A stretch of DNA of 64,000 nt from positions 1 to 64,000 of the forward strand of contig JAJDYE010000012.1 of the NCBI GenBank assembly GCA_022822905.1. Direction: 5' to 3'. Both the position numbers and the translations under genes were made by a program. Source of the DNA: Acidimicrobiia bacterium. GTDB lineage: Bacteria; Actinomycetota; Acidimicrobiia; Acidimicrobiales; Bin134. Position 1 is the stretch's first letter; the number at the start of each line of letters is the position of its first letter. Below, piece by piece: positions 1 through 8,218 of this stretch. Below the pieces are notes generated by a model. The model worked only from the letters and a program-made list of their open reading frames with translations, was not told the DNA's origin and did not search any database.

Positions 1-79
1 CATTGAGCAACCGCTCACCCTCACGGACCTAGCGGATCGCCTCCTCCGGCGTATGACGCCTTCGCTTCATCTCGGTCAT
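1..79 (-). pseudogene. IS3-family transposase OrfA fragment with in-frame stop
   Basis: From the ATG at 79 the minus strand reads MTEMKRRRHTPEEAIR, then a TAG at 31..29, then VREGERLLN up to the left edge. IS3-family OrfA proteins characteristically start with a KRRRHTPE-type motif followed by a helix-turn-helix, with Lys where this copy has the stop. The fragment is therefore a remnant of a mobile element, inactivated by a nonsense codon, and it continues outside the window. Family assignment rests on about 25 residues. Confidence 0.6.
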
Positions 80-238
80 CCTCCCATCCTCCAGGAATCA
101 GACCCACAAAACACGGACCGAAAACAGGGTCCCCCGTCAATTGCTTCGACATCGTCCACAATCCGCTGCTGTCCCATGAATAGCTCGCCGCGGAGGTGCA
201 GATAGGGGCCGCTGACGACGGGGTGCGAGAATGAGCGG

Positions 239-478
239 GTGCTGGGAGGGCCGGAGATCATCACCTTCTTGCTGCTGGCGCTTGGGGGTGCGCTGGCGGT
301 GGGGAACATCGCCGCGCTGATCAACCCCGACGGCCCCCGCCAGCGCCGCAACGCCATACCTCCCCCACCGGGCGCCCCCGACGAGCCGGCCAAGCCCAAG
401 GTGGGACGCAGCGTGGCGATGATCGTGGTGGGCCTGGTGATCGTGATCTGGGCCATCGCCAGCCTCATCGGGGGGTGA
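239..478 (+). CDS. Small two-helix membrane protein, unknown function
   Basis: The 79-residue product has two hydrophobic segments (about residues 5-28 and 57-77) separated by a Pro/Arg-rich loop of roughly 28 residues. The start is GTG; no better upstream in-frame start is visible. The opposite strand is also open here, as is usual in this GC-rich sequence, but the alternating hydrophobic-polar-hydrophobic design is only sensible on this strand. I do not recognise a family. It stands alone between the transposase remnant and the next small gene. Confidence 0.55.
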   Translation: MLGGPEIITFLLLALGGALAVGNIAALINPDGPRQRRNAIPPPPGAPDEPAKPKVGRSVAMIVVGLVIVIWAIASLIGG

Positions 479-519
479 GCCACAGTAGATCGTGTCGTAG
501 GAACCGATAGAGTGGAGAT

Positions 520-732
520 ATGTCGAGAGGGGCTGCCATGGCTGACGAAAACACTCGTGAGCAAGAGCACGAGAAACTACTGGAGGAGGCGAAAGCCAAG
601 CCTGGCGTGCTTGAGGCCCTACAGCTCTGGGAAACCACTAGGAAGCACCTTCCCAGCGACAACCAGCGTCCCAAGGAACGAGCTAGACGCCTTGCACGTG
701 GAGCAAATGAACTCTTGGCCCAGCCACGCTGA
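520..732 (+). CDS. Small charged helical protein, hypothetical
   Basis: This encodes 70 residues, or 64 if the ATG at 538 is used; the latter has a purine-rich GAGAGGGG about five bases upstream and gives the more usual N terminus MADENTREQ. The product is hydrophilic, rich in Glu, Lys, Arg and Ala, and predicted to be largely helical, with no membrane segment. No family is recognised. It lies 70 bases before the SDH-type protease gene on the same strand, and both have lower GC than the transporter operon that follows, so they may have arrived together. Confidence 0.45.
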   Translation: MSRGAAMADENTREQEHEKLLEEAKAKPGVLEALQLWETTRKHLPSDNQRPKERARRLARGANELLAQPR

Positions 733-802
733 CTCATGCTTTTGCAACGCTAACTTCCCCCACTACAACCGACCATCGCACAACAGGGAGTGAACAACCA
801 CT

Positions 803-1720
803 ATGCCTACGTGGGGTGAGATTCTTGATCAGTTAAACTCAACCGCTCTAAGAGGCGGCCAACCAGACTATGACGGGGTGCGACGCCGATACCTTCAGAG
901 TCTTCACGCGGTTACCGAACGTCCAGTGATTCTCTACTACAGCAACTGGTTCGATGAGGATGACGGTGGTAGCCCCGACAGTTCCATGACATTGGCAGAC
1001 ATGCAGGGCTTCATGGAAACAGTCCGAGGCCTGAACGGTCCAAATTTGGACCTAATTTTGCATCTTCCTGGCGGCGACCCGCACGCGGCAGAAAGCATCC
1101 TGAACTATCTCCGAACCAAGTTTAAGGGCGAAATCCGGGTGTTCGTTCCGATGGCTGCAATGTCAGCGGGAACAATGCTGGCCCTGGGATGCGATCGAAT
1201 CGTCATGGGAGCGCATTCTCAACTCGGCCCCATCGACCCCCAAATCCTTCAGATATCTGGAGGGCTAATTCGCTATGCGCCTACAAAGGCCATCCTCGAA
1301 CAGTTCGACATGGCTCGACAGGACATTATGCAGGACCCCAACGCGCTGGCAGTGTGGGCGCCAATCCTCCAGCAATACGGGTCCTCGCTGCTAACTGAGT
1401 GCCAGTCACTGGAAACGCTGGCCAAGACGCTGGTGCAGCGGTGGCTACAACAGTGGATGCTCAATGGCAACCAACCTCTGGCGGCATCAGTGTCTCAGTG
1501 GTTCGCCAACTACAACACCCATCTCTCGCACGGTCGTGGTATCCACCGCGACGATGCCAGATTGCAAGGTGTCGTTGTAGATGACCTAGAGAGTTCACAG
1601 GCACTTCAAGATGCCGTACTGAGCACCCACCATGCCACGATGCACACCTTCACCGGTTTGCCGGTGGCGAAGATCATCGAGAACCACTTGGGTATATCGA
1701 TTGTGCGCTTCAGCCGCTAA
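803..1720 (+). CDS. SDH-family ClpP/SppA-fold serine protease-like protein
   Basis: The 305-residue product matches the serine dehydrogenase proteinase (SDH, crotonase-fold) type. It has a LHLPGGDPHAAES oxyanion-type motif near residue 92, then PMAAMSAGTMLALGCDRIVM with the candidate nucleophile Ser at about residue 121, and the HSQLGPIDPQ motif typical of this group. No signal peptide or membrane anchor is seen, so it should act in the cytoplasm. Known relatives are putative peptidases of unclear substrate. GC content and codon use are visibly lower than in the liv operon downstream (many A/T third positions), suggesting acquisition. The first half is well conserved; residues 200-305 have no motif I recognise. 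Confidence 0.8.
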   Translation: MPTWGEILDQLNSTALRGGQPDYDGVRRRYLQSLHAVTERPVILYYSNWFDEDDGGSPDSSMTLADMQGFMETVRGLNGPNLDLILHLPGGDPHAAESILNYLRTKFKGEIRVFVPMAAMSAGTMLALGCDRIVMGAHSQLGPIDPQILQISGGLIRYAPTKAILEQFDMARQDIMQDPNALAVWAPILQQYGSSLLTECQSLETLAKTLVQRWLQQWMLNGNQPLAASVSQWFANYNTHLSHGRGIHRDDARLQGVVVDDLESSQALQDAVLSTHHATMHTFTGLPVAKIIENHLGISIVRFSR

Positions 1721-1769
1721 TAGGCAGCCCACAAAACGCCTAGAGAGAACGGGGTAGGGTCGGGGGGTT

Positions 1770-2531
1770 ATGGCCTTGTTGGATGTGGCGGGGGTCACGG
1801 TGCGGTTCGGGGGGGTTACCGCCCTGCGGGAACTGTCGTTCACCGTGGACGAGGGCAGCATCTGCGGGCTGATCGGGCCCAACGGGGCGGGCAAGACCAC
1901 CTTGTTCAACGTGGTGAGCCGGGTATACGACGCCCAGGAGGGGGCGGTGGGCTTTGACGGGGCCGATCTGTTAGCTCGCCCGGCCCACGCCATCAGCGGT
2001 TTGGGCATCGGCCGCACGTTCCAGAACCTGGCGCTGTGGCCAGGCATGACCGTGCTTCAGAACGTGATGGTGGGCGCCCACCACCGCTCCAATATCGGCG
2101 CGCTGCGGGCCGCGCTGCGCTGGGGGTCGGGCCGGGAGGAGGCAGAGCTGGGCCGAACGGCCTGGGATGCGCTGGACGAGCTGTCTTTGACCGACGTGGC
2201 CTTCCACCCGGCCGCTGGGTTGCCGTTTGGCACCCTGAAGCGGGTGGAGCTGGCCCGGGCGCTGGTGGGCCGGCCCCGGCTGTTGCTGCTGGACGAGCCG
2301 GCCACCGGGCTGACCCAGACCGAGGTGGGCGAGCTGGGCGACCTGCTGGTGGCGCTGGCTGAGCGGCACCGGCTGACGCTGCTGCTGGTGGAACACCACA
2401 TGGGGATGGTGATGGGGGTTTCAAACAAAGTGGTGGTGCTGGACTTCGGGGCCAAGATCGCCGAGGGCTCCCCCGCCGAGGTGCAAAACGACCCGGCGGT
2501 GGTGGAGGCCTACCTGGGGGCCGAGCAGTGA
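1770..2531 (+). CDS. livG: Branched-chain amino acid-type ABC transporter ATP-binding protein LivG
   Basis: This 253-residue ATPase energises a Liv-type importer at the inner face of the membrane. Walker A is GPNGAGKTT at residues 36-44. The family-typical degenerate signature LPFGTLKRVELARAL is followed directly by Walker B LLLLDEP and by a switch His in LLLVEHHM. Length and motifs are normal for LivG. It begins the operon livG-livF-livH-livM-lipoprotein, and its TGA overlaps the GTG of livF (GTGA). The transported substrate cannot be read from the ATPase; Liv systems in actinobacteria carry amino acids, amides, urea or aromatic acids. Confidence 0.92.
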   Translation: MALLDVAGVTVRFGGVTALRELSFTVDEGSICGLIGPNGAGKTTLFNVVSRVYDAQEGAVGFDGADLLARPAHAISGLGIGRTFQNLALWPGMTVLQNVMVGAHHRSNIGALRAALRWGSGREEAELGRTAWDALDELSLTDVAFHPAAGLPFGTLKRVELARALVGRPRLLLLDEPATGLTQTEVGELGDLLVALAERHRLTLLLVEHHMGMVMGVSNKVVVLDFGAKIAEGSPAEVQNDPAVVEAYLGAEQ

Positions 2532-3265
2532 GCCCAGCAGCGAGCCCAGCAGTGAGCCCAGCGTATCTGGAGGTGGCCGGGCTGAAGGCGGCCTATGGCG
2601 ACATCCAGGTGCTGCACGGCATCGACTTCTCGGTGGACGAGGGGCAGATTGCGGTGATCCTGGGGGCCAACGGGGCGGGCAAGACCACAACGCTGCGGGC
2701 GCTTTGCGCCATGGTGAGCACCGAGGGCTCGATCAAGCTGGCGGGCGAGGAGCTGGCTGGCCAGCGCACCGCCGACATCGTGCGCCGGGGGGTGGCCCAT
2801 GTGCCCCAGGGCCGGGGGACGTTTCCCGATCTCTCGGTGGAGGAGAACCTGATGGCGGGGGCGTTCGTGCGCAACGACGCCGAGGTTCGGGCTGACGTGG
2901 AGCAGTGGTACCAGACCTTCCCGGTTCTGGGTGAGCGGCGCAACCAGACGGCGGGGAGCCTGAGCGGGGGCGAGCAGCAGATGCTGGCCATTGCCCGGGC
3001 GCTGATGCTGAGGCCGTCGTTGCTGCTGCTGGACGAGCCCTCGCTGGGGCTGGCGCCGATGATCACCCGCTCGCTGTTCGAGCAATTGGTGGCCATCAAC
3101 GCCGATGCCGGCACCACCATGCTGGTGGTGGAGCAGAACGCCGCCCTGGCGCTAGGGGTGGCCGACGTGGCCTACGTGCTGGAGGCCGGGGAGGTGGCGC
3201 TTTCGGGCCCCGCCCACGAGCTGGCCGCCGACGACAACGTCCGCCGGGCGTATCTGGGGTACTGA
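2528..3265 (+). CDS. livF: Branched-chain amino acid-type ABC transporter ATP-binding protein LivF
   Basis: This is the second ATPase of the importer, 245 residues, with Walker A GANGAGKTT, signature LSGGEQQMLAIARAL and Walker B LLLLDEPSLGL, all characteristic of LivF. The GTG start overlaps the livG stop by four bases, which implies coupled translation. The first codons are a 12-base tandem repeat (about three copies of gagcccagcag plus a variable base), giving an N terminus MSPAASPAVSPAY. A second in-frame GTG at 2552 after the repeat could serve equally well as start, so the N-terminal repeat may be partly untranslated. Confidence 0.92.
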   Translation: MSPAASPAVSPAYLEVAGLKAAYGDIQVLHGIDFSVDEGQIAVILGANGAGKTTTLRALCAMVSTEGSIKLAGEELAGQRTADIVRRGVAHVPQGRGTFPDLSVEENLMAGAFVRNDAEVRADVEQWYQTFPVLGERRNQTAGSLSGGEQQMLAIARALMLRPSLLLLDEPSLGLAPMITRSLFEQLVAINADAGTTMLVVEQNAALALGVADVAYVLEAGEVALSGPAHELAADDNVRRAYLGY

Positions 3266-3268
3266 GCG

Positions 3269-4216
3269 ATGGGCATGAACGGGTTGACGTCGCTGTTGGG
3301 GGTGTTCGACATCTCCCTCGACAAGCTGAGCAACGGGGAGCTGTGGCTGGCCCAGTTCTTTAGGGGGTTGAGCGACGGGGCCACCTACGCGTCGGTGGCG
3401 CTGGCGCTGGTGATGATCTACAAGTCCACCGGGTTCATCAACTTCGCCCAGGGCTCGCTGGCCCTTTTGGGGGTGTACCTGGCCTACATCTTCAGCGTGG
3501 AGCAGGGCCTGCCGGTGGCGGTGGCGGTGGTGTGCGCCATGGTGGCCAGCTCGGCGGTGGCGATGTTTGTGGAGCGGGTGTTCATCCGGCCGTTCCCGCC
3601 CGACCATGTGCTGCCGCTGGTGATTGTGACGCTCGGGCTGCTATTGATCATCGACTCGGCGGTGGGGATCGTGTGGGGGTTCCGCACCCGCAGCCTGCCC
3701 AGCATGTTCCCCAGCGGGGCGCCCATCGAGTGGGGCATCGCCCAGCTCACCTGGCGCACCATCGGCAACCTGGGCACGGTGTTCGCGGTGGTGGGGCTGC
3801 TGTATCTGCTGTTGTCGCGCACCAAGGTGGGCTTGGCGTTTAGGGCGGTGTCGTCGAATCTGGAGTCGGCCCGCCTGGTGGGCATCCGGGTGGGGCCCAC
3901 GCTGGGGTTCGGATGGGCCCTGGCCGCGGCCATCGGCACCCTGGGCGGGGCGCTGGTGGTGCCCGACCTGCTGCTGGAGCCCTCCATCATGCTGCGGGTG
4001 CTGATCTTCTCGCTGGCCGCGGCTGCTCTGGGCGGGTTGGACAGCTTGGTGGGGGCGGTGATCGGCGGCTTGGTGGTGGGCTTGGCCCGCAACCTGCTGG
4101 TGACGTTCTTGGACTTGAGCGAGCTGGCCCTGGCCACCGCGGTGGCGGTGATCTTGGTGGTGCTCCTGGTGCGGCCGACGGGCCTGTTCGGATCGACCAC
4201 GGTGGAGCGGGTATGA
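3269..4216 (+). CDS. livH: Branched-chain amino acid-type ABC transporter permease LivH
   Basis: The 315-residue product is a polytopic inner-membrane permease of the LivH type. The N-terminal region contains the family motif GFINFAQGSLALLG, and eight or so hydrophobic helices follow. It begins three bases after the livF stop. Its last codons, Glu-Arg-Val followed by ATGA, are repeated 41 bases downstream, producing a mini-ORF that bridges to livM (see the entry at 4213). With livM it should form the heterodimeric translocation pore for whatever the lipoprotein at 5514 binds. Confidence 0.92.
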   Translation: MGMNGLTSLLGVFDISLDKLSNGELWLAQFFRGLSDGATYASVALALVMIYKSTGFINFAQGSLALLGVYLAYIFSVEQGLPVAVAVVCAMVASSAVAMFVERVFIRPFPPDHVLPLVIVTLGLLLIIDSAVGIVWGFRTRSLPSMFPSGAPIEWGIAQLTWRTIGNLGTVFAVVGLLYLLLSRTKVGLAFRAVSSNLESARLVGIRVGPTLGFGWALAAAIGTLGGALVVPDLLLEPSIMLRVLIFSLAAAALGGLDSLVGAVIGGLVVGLARNLLVTFLDLSELALATAVAVILVVLLVRPTGLFGSTTVERV

Positions 4217-4257
4217 GGCCGGCGCGGGCCGTTTCGGTGCTTGGGGAGCGGGTATGA
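4213..4257 (+). other. 14-codon mini-ORF bridging livH and livM; imperfect duplicate of livH 3' end
   Basis: An ATG overlapping the livH stop (ATGA) opens 14 codons, MRPARAVSVLGERV, whose stop overlaps the livM ATG (again ATGA). The 12 bases gagcgggtatga at 4205-4216 recur exactly at 4246-4257, and the preceding 30 bases of livH and of the mini-ORF are also similar with small gaps. The simplest reading is an old tandem duplication of the livH 3' end of about 41 bases, kept in a form that preserves an unbroken chain of overlapping starts and stops. Whether the peptide is made is unknown. Confidence 0.5.
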
Positions 4258-5399
4258 AGGCCGCGGTTGCCGCGGGCAGCCGTCAGCACCGGCAGCGCCA
4301 GATCATCGGATGGGTGCTGTTCGCCCTAGTGGTGGCGCTAATTCCCTTCCTGATCGCCGACACCTACAGCCCGACCATCTTCGGCAACCGCTACACGTTC
4401 GGGCTGGGCAACCTCAGCCAGGCCATCGGGATGATGGTGGCCATCTTGGGGCTGAACATCGCCACCGGCTACAGCGGCCAGCTCTCTTTGGGCCACAGCT
4501 TCTTTGTGGGGTCGGGGGCGTATCTAACCGCGGTGCTGGTGAACGAGTTCCACTGGTCGTACCTGTCGACCCTCGGGGTGGTGGTGCCGGGGCTGTTCGT
4601 GTTCGGGGTGCTGTTTGGGATCCCCGCGCTGCGCATTCAGGGGCTGTATCTGGGGCTGTTGACGTTTGCGGTGGCGGCGGTGTTCCCGTCGATCATCCGC
4701 CTCGACGAGGTGAAAGACCGCACTGGGGGCAGCAACGGGCTGCTGATCGACAGCGACCTGGAGGCGCCGACGTGGGCGCCGCTGGGCACGGTGACCGAGT
4801 GGCTGCACGCCATACCCGGGGTGGGCGCCCGGGTGCCCGACGGTTTGACCGGACGCCAGGAGGAGGCGGTGTACAAGTACTTCCTGCTGGTGATTGTGGC
4901 GCTGGTGTGCTTCTGGCTGGTGCGCAACATTCTGGTGGGCCGGGTGGGGCGGGCCCTGGTGGCCATTAGGGACAATCCGCTGGGAGCGGCGGCCAACGGG
5001 GTGAACCTGGCCGCCTACAAGACGCTGAGCTTTGGCATCAGCGCGGCGGTGGGCGGGGTGGCCGGGACCATGCTGGCCATGCACTCGGGGTTCGTGGGGC
5101 CCGACGAGTTCGGCTTCTCGATGGCCATTCTGCTGATTGTGGGGTTGATTGTGGGCGGCGCGGGAACGCTGCACGGCGCGGTGGTGGGGGGCCTGGCCAT
5201 CCAGTTCGTGCCGGTGTGGTCGAGCCAAACCCAGACCCTGCCGGGCACCGACGTGGCCCTGGAGGGGCCGTATGGCACGGCCATCCTCGGCGGGTTGCTG
5301 ATTGCCATCATCTTTGCGCTGCCCGGCGGGGCGGCCCACGGGTTCCGGCGCATCAAGGCCCGGCTCATGCCGGTGGCTCCCCAGCCGCCCGGAGGCTGA
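4254..5399 (+). CDS. livM: Branched-chain amino acid-type ABC transporter permease LivM
   Basis: The 381-residue polytopic membrane protein has the LivM hallmark GYSGQLSLGHSFFVG near residue 83 and a second conserved region RNILVGRVGRALVAIRDNP preceding the cytoplasmic loop that contacts the ATPase. The start ATG has a GGGGAG ribosome-binding site six bases upstream (inside the mini-ORF). It pairs with LivH. A hydrophilic insertion of about 55 residues (about 155-205, DRTGGSNGLLIDSDLEA onward) separates two helical halves and is longer than in compact LivM proteins. Confidence 0.92.
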   Translation: MKAAVAAGSRQHRQRQIIGWVLFALVVALIPFLIADTYSPTIFGNRYTFGLGNLSQAIGMMVAILGLNIATGYSGQLSLGHSFFVGSGAYLTAVLVNEFHWSYLSTLGVVVPGLFVFGVLFGIPALRIQGLYLGLLTFAVAAVFPSIIRLDEVKDRTGGSNGLLIDSDLEAPTWAPLGTVTEWLHAIPGVGARVPDGLTGRQEEAVYKYFLLVIVALVCFWLVRNILVGRVGRALVAIRDNPLGAAANGVNLAAYKTLSFGISAAVGGVAGTMLAMHSGFVGPDEFGFSMAILLIVGLIVGGAGTLHGAVVGGLAIQFVPVWSSQTQTLPGTDVALEGPYGTAILGGLLIAIIFALPGGAAHGFRRIKARLMPVAPQPPGG

Positions 5400-5404
5400 C
5401 TGAT

Positions 5405-5434
5405 TCAAGGGCATCTTGGCTCAAGGGCATCTTG
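5405..5434. repeat. 14-bp tandem repeat between livM and the binding-protein gene
   Basis: The 14 bases tcaagggcatcttg occur at 5405-5418 and again at 5421-5434, a period of 16. They lie just after the livM stop and about 80 bases before the lipoprotein start, in an otherwise featureless 114-base spacer. Function is unknown; it may be a slippage product or a paired protein-binding site. Confidence 0.7.
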
Positions 5435-5513
5435 AGGCGGTAATTGTCGCTTTGGCCGCGTAGGGTTACCGCACCGCTTTTGTTCGGAAGCCACTCTGGG
5501 AAGGGACTCCTCA

Positions 5514-7007
5514 ATGTCGAAACTCCTGCGAATCTTGTTCGGGCTGTTTGTTGTGTTCGCGCTGGTGGCCAGCGCCTGCGGAAACGACGACGATGATGCG
5601 CCGGTGGCCGATGCGCCGTTGGCTCCAGAAGAGGCACCCGACGAGCCTGCGCCCGCGCCGGAGCCGGAGGATGAGGACGAGCCTGCGCCGGAGCCGGAGG
5701 ATGAGGACGAGCCTGCCCCTGCGCCGGAGCCGGAGGATGAGGACGAGCCTGCACCGGAGCCCGAGCCGGAGGAGCCCTCCGATCCCAACATCGTGGAGTT
5801 GGGCGGCGGCGCGGTGATCGACATCACCGAGTGCCCCAGTGAATGGGACAACTACCAAGGAGTGACCGACAGCGAGATCCGTTTCGGCAGCAGCTTGCCC
5901 CGATCGGGCGCGCTGGCCGGATTCGGCACCATCAGCGACGGTGTCCAGCTCTACTTCGACCATGTGGGCCCGATCGACGGACGCGAAGTGGTGATGGTGA
6001 GCCGGGACGACGGCTACGTGCCGGCCCGCACGCTGACCAACGTGGAGGAGATGATCGACGTTGAGAACCTGCTGGGGTTCGCCGGGATTCTGGGCAGCCC
6101 CAACAACCTGGCCGTCCACGACCTATTGAACGAGAACTGCATCCCGCAGCTTCTGAACCTGACCGGCCTGCCCGAGTGGGGCGACCCGGGCAACTACCCG
6201 TGGACCACCGGGGCGCTGATGTCGTACGAGACGGAGTCTCGGGTCTGGTGCCAGCACGTGGCCGACGAGCTCGGCTCCGGGGCCACCGTGGCCATCCTGT
6301 CGCTGGGCAACGACGCCGGTGAGGCCTGGCGGGTGGCGTTCAACGAGTGCGCTACCGGGTTGGGACTGGACGTGGTGGAGGAGATCCAGCACGACCCGCA
6401 GGCCGACTCGGTGGGCGCCGATGTGATCAACCTGGCCGCCAGCGACGCCGACGTGCTGGTGGTGGCATCGTCGGGGGCGTTCTGCCCGCAGGCGGTGGCC
6501 ACTGTTGCCAGCTTGCCGTGGGAGCCAATGGTTCTGGTGGCCAACGGGTGCCAAAGCATTTCTCTGTTCTGGGTGCCCATCGGGCCGCTGGCCAACGGTG
6601 TGCGGCTGGTGAACACCCAGAAGGATATGGCCGACTCGTCGCTAGCCGACGACGAGTGGGTGCAGTTCGTACGGGGGGCGCTGGAGAGCCAGGGCGTCGA
6701 CCCCGAAGCCGCCTCCCACGCCCTGGGCTACATCTTCGGCGAGATCCTGCACGAGGTTCTACTGGACGCGGCGAGCATGGACGGCGGCATCAACCGCACC
6801 AATTTGATGCGGGCCATGTGGCAAATGGACTTCGATTCTCGCGGCGCGATCGGCAACTCGCCGCGGGCCATGGACGGGGCCAACGACTCCTACATGGTGG
6901 AGGCCGGGCGCATCGAGGAGCTGGTGGTGGACGCCGACGGCGCCCGCTGGGTGCCCATCAGCGACGTGATCGACTACGAAGGCGAGACCGGCACCTTCGG
7001 CAACTAG
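5514..7007 (+). CDS. Liv-type substrate-binding lipoprotein with acidic Pro/Glu repeat linker
   Basis: The 497-residue product has a lipoprotein signal peptide (MSKLLRI, hydrophobic stretch, cleavage before Cys22 in VASACGND). Residues about 24-85 are a low-complexity tether built from the repeating unit EPAPEPEDED and its EPAPAPEPEDED variant. The remainder is a periplasmic binding fold of the Peripla_BP_6 / leucine-binding type, starting at DSEIRFGSSLPRSG. It should capture ligand outside the membrane for the LivHM pore. The DNA repeats alternate between 30 and 36 bases, so linker length may vary between strains. Its stop overlaps the stop of the convergent P450 gene by four bases. Confidence 0.9.
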   Translation: MSKLLRILFGLFVVFALVASACGNDDDDAPVADAPLAPEEAPDEPAPAPEPEDEDEPAPEPEDEDEPAPAPEPEDEDEPAPEPEPEEPSDPNIVELGGGAVIDITECPSEWDNYQGVTDSEIRFGSSLPRSGALAGFGTISDGVQLYFDHVGPIDGREVVMVSRDDGYVPARTLTNVEEMIDVENLLGFAGILGSPNNLAVHDLLNENCIPQLLNLTGLPEWGDPGNYPWTTGALMSYETESRVWCQHVADELGSGATVAILSLGNDAGEAWRVAFNECATGLGLDVVEEIQHDPQADSVGADVINLAASDADVLVVASSGAFCPQAVATVASLPWEPMVLVANGCQSISLFWVPIGPLANGVRLVNTQKDMADSSLADDEWVQFVRGALESQGVDPEAASHALGYIFGEILHEVLLDAASMDGGINRTNLMRAMWQMDFDSRGAIGNSPRAMDGANDSYMVEAGRIEELVVDADGARWVPISDVIDYEGETGTFGN

Positions 7008-8203
7008 GAAACGGTGATCGGCACTGAGGAGTAGCCGGCCACGTTCGACATCTGCACCCGGCGCAGGCCCTCTTCGTTGACCTCGAAGGCGGGCCAGCGG
7101 CGGGCGATCTCCTCGATGGCCACCCGGCTCTCCAGGCGGGCCAGGGCCGCGCCCAAGCAGACGTGGAGGCCGTGGCCTAGGCCTACGGCCAGGCCGGGGT
7201 CGCGGGTGATGTCGAATTTGTCGGGATCGTCGTAGCGGCGGGGATCGCGGTTGGCCGCTCCGGTGATCAGGAACACCGGCTTGTGCTTGGGGATGGTTTC
7301 CCCGTGCCACTCTGAGTCGACCATGGAGTAGCGGCCCTGGTACTGCGAGGGCGCCCAGTAGCGGAGGATCTCCTCCACCGCGGTGGCGAGGACGCTGGGA
7401 TCGTCAAGCACCTTGGCCCACTGGTCGGGGAAGCGGTGGAACAGCACCACGGCGTTGCCCACCAGCTTGGTGACGGTCTCCGATCCGGCGGCGGCCAAAA
7501 GCGTGCCCAACCCGGCGATCTCGGCGTCGTCGAGATGGGTGAGCTCGCCATCCTCGGTTTCCACCTCGGCATCGATCAGCGCGGTGAGCATGTCGTTTGC
7601 CGGTTCGGCGCGCTTCTGCTGGGAGAGCTGAAACAGGTACACCCCTTGGGCCATGCCCGCCTCAGCCGCGGCCTGGTTGCCCATGGCCGAGCCCTCCTCA
7701 CGGTGGAGCATGGCGTCGGTCCAATGCCTGATCTGCTGGCGGTCTTCGGGGGGCACGCCCAAGATGGTGGAGATGATCTCGACCGGGAACGGCGCGGCGA
7801 ACTCCTCGAGGATGTCGAACTGGCGGCGGCCCATGAGCGGATCGAGATAGCCGCTGATGATCTCTCGCACCAGCCCCTCGTAGTTGCCGATGGAGCGGGG
7901 AGTGAACGAACGCGACACCAGCTTGCGGTAGCGGGTGTGCTCGGGCGGGTCCATGGAGATGATCGAACCCAGCTGCGCCGGTTCGCCCGACTTCAGCTGC
8001 TCGTAGGTCTGGCCATGGGTGGAGCTGAACGTGGCGTGGTCGCGGTGGGCGTTCACCACATCGTCGAAGCGGCTCAGGGCGTAGAAGTCGTACTGCTCGC
8101 TGTAGTAGCAGGGGGCGTGTTCCCGCAGGTCGGCGTAGGTGTCGTAGGGATCGTCGAAAAAGTCCCGGCTGAACGGATCGAACTCAACGGTCTTCGTGCT
8201 CAT
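7004..8203 (-). CDS. Cytochrome P450
   Basis: The 399-residue soluble bacterial P450 has the I-helix oxygen-activation motif AAAGSETVTK, the K-helix ExxR (EEILRYW) and the haem-binding loop GLGHGLHVCLGAALARLE with the Cys ligand. It would hydroxylate a small organic acid, terpenoid or steroid using an external ferredoxin. It is the last gene of the minus-strand series enoyl-CoA hydratase, binding lipoprotein, LivHM fusion, LivG, LivF, P450, with a 15-base gap to livF, so oxidation of the imported compound is a reasonable inference. No ferredoxin gene is adjacent; the nearest is at 19592. Start ATG is followed by STKTVEFDPF, typical of the family. Confidence 0.92.
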   Translation of the reverse strand: MSTKTVEFDPFSRDFFDDPYDTYADLREHAPCYYSEQYDFYALSRFDDVVNAHRDHATFSSTHGQTYEQLKSGEPAQLGSIISMDPPEHTRYRKLVSRSFTPRSIGNYEGLVREIISGYLDPLMGRRQFDILEEFAAPFPVEIISTILGVPPEDRQQIRHWTDAMLHREEGSAMGNQAAAEAGMAQGVYLFQLSQQKRAEPANDMLTALIDAEVETEDGELTHLDDAEIAGLGTLLAAAGSETVTKLVGNAVVLFHRFPDQWAKVLDDPSVLATAVEEILRYWAPSQYQGRYSMVDSEWHGETIPKHKPVFLITGAANRDPRRYDDPDKFDITRDPGLAVGLGHGLHVCLGAALARLESRVAIEEIARRWPAFEVNEEGLRRVQMSNVAGYSSVPITVS

Positions 8204-8218
8204 GGATCCAATTATTGA

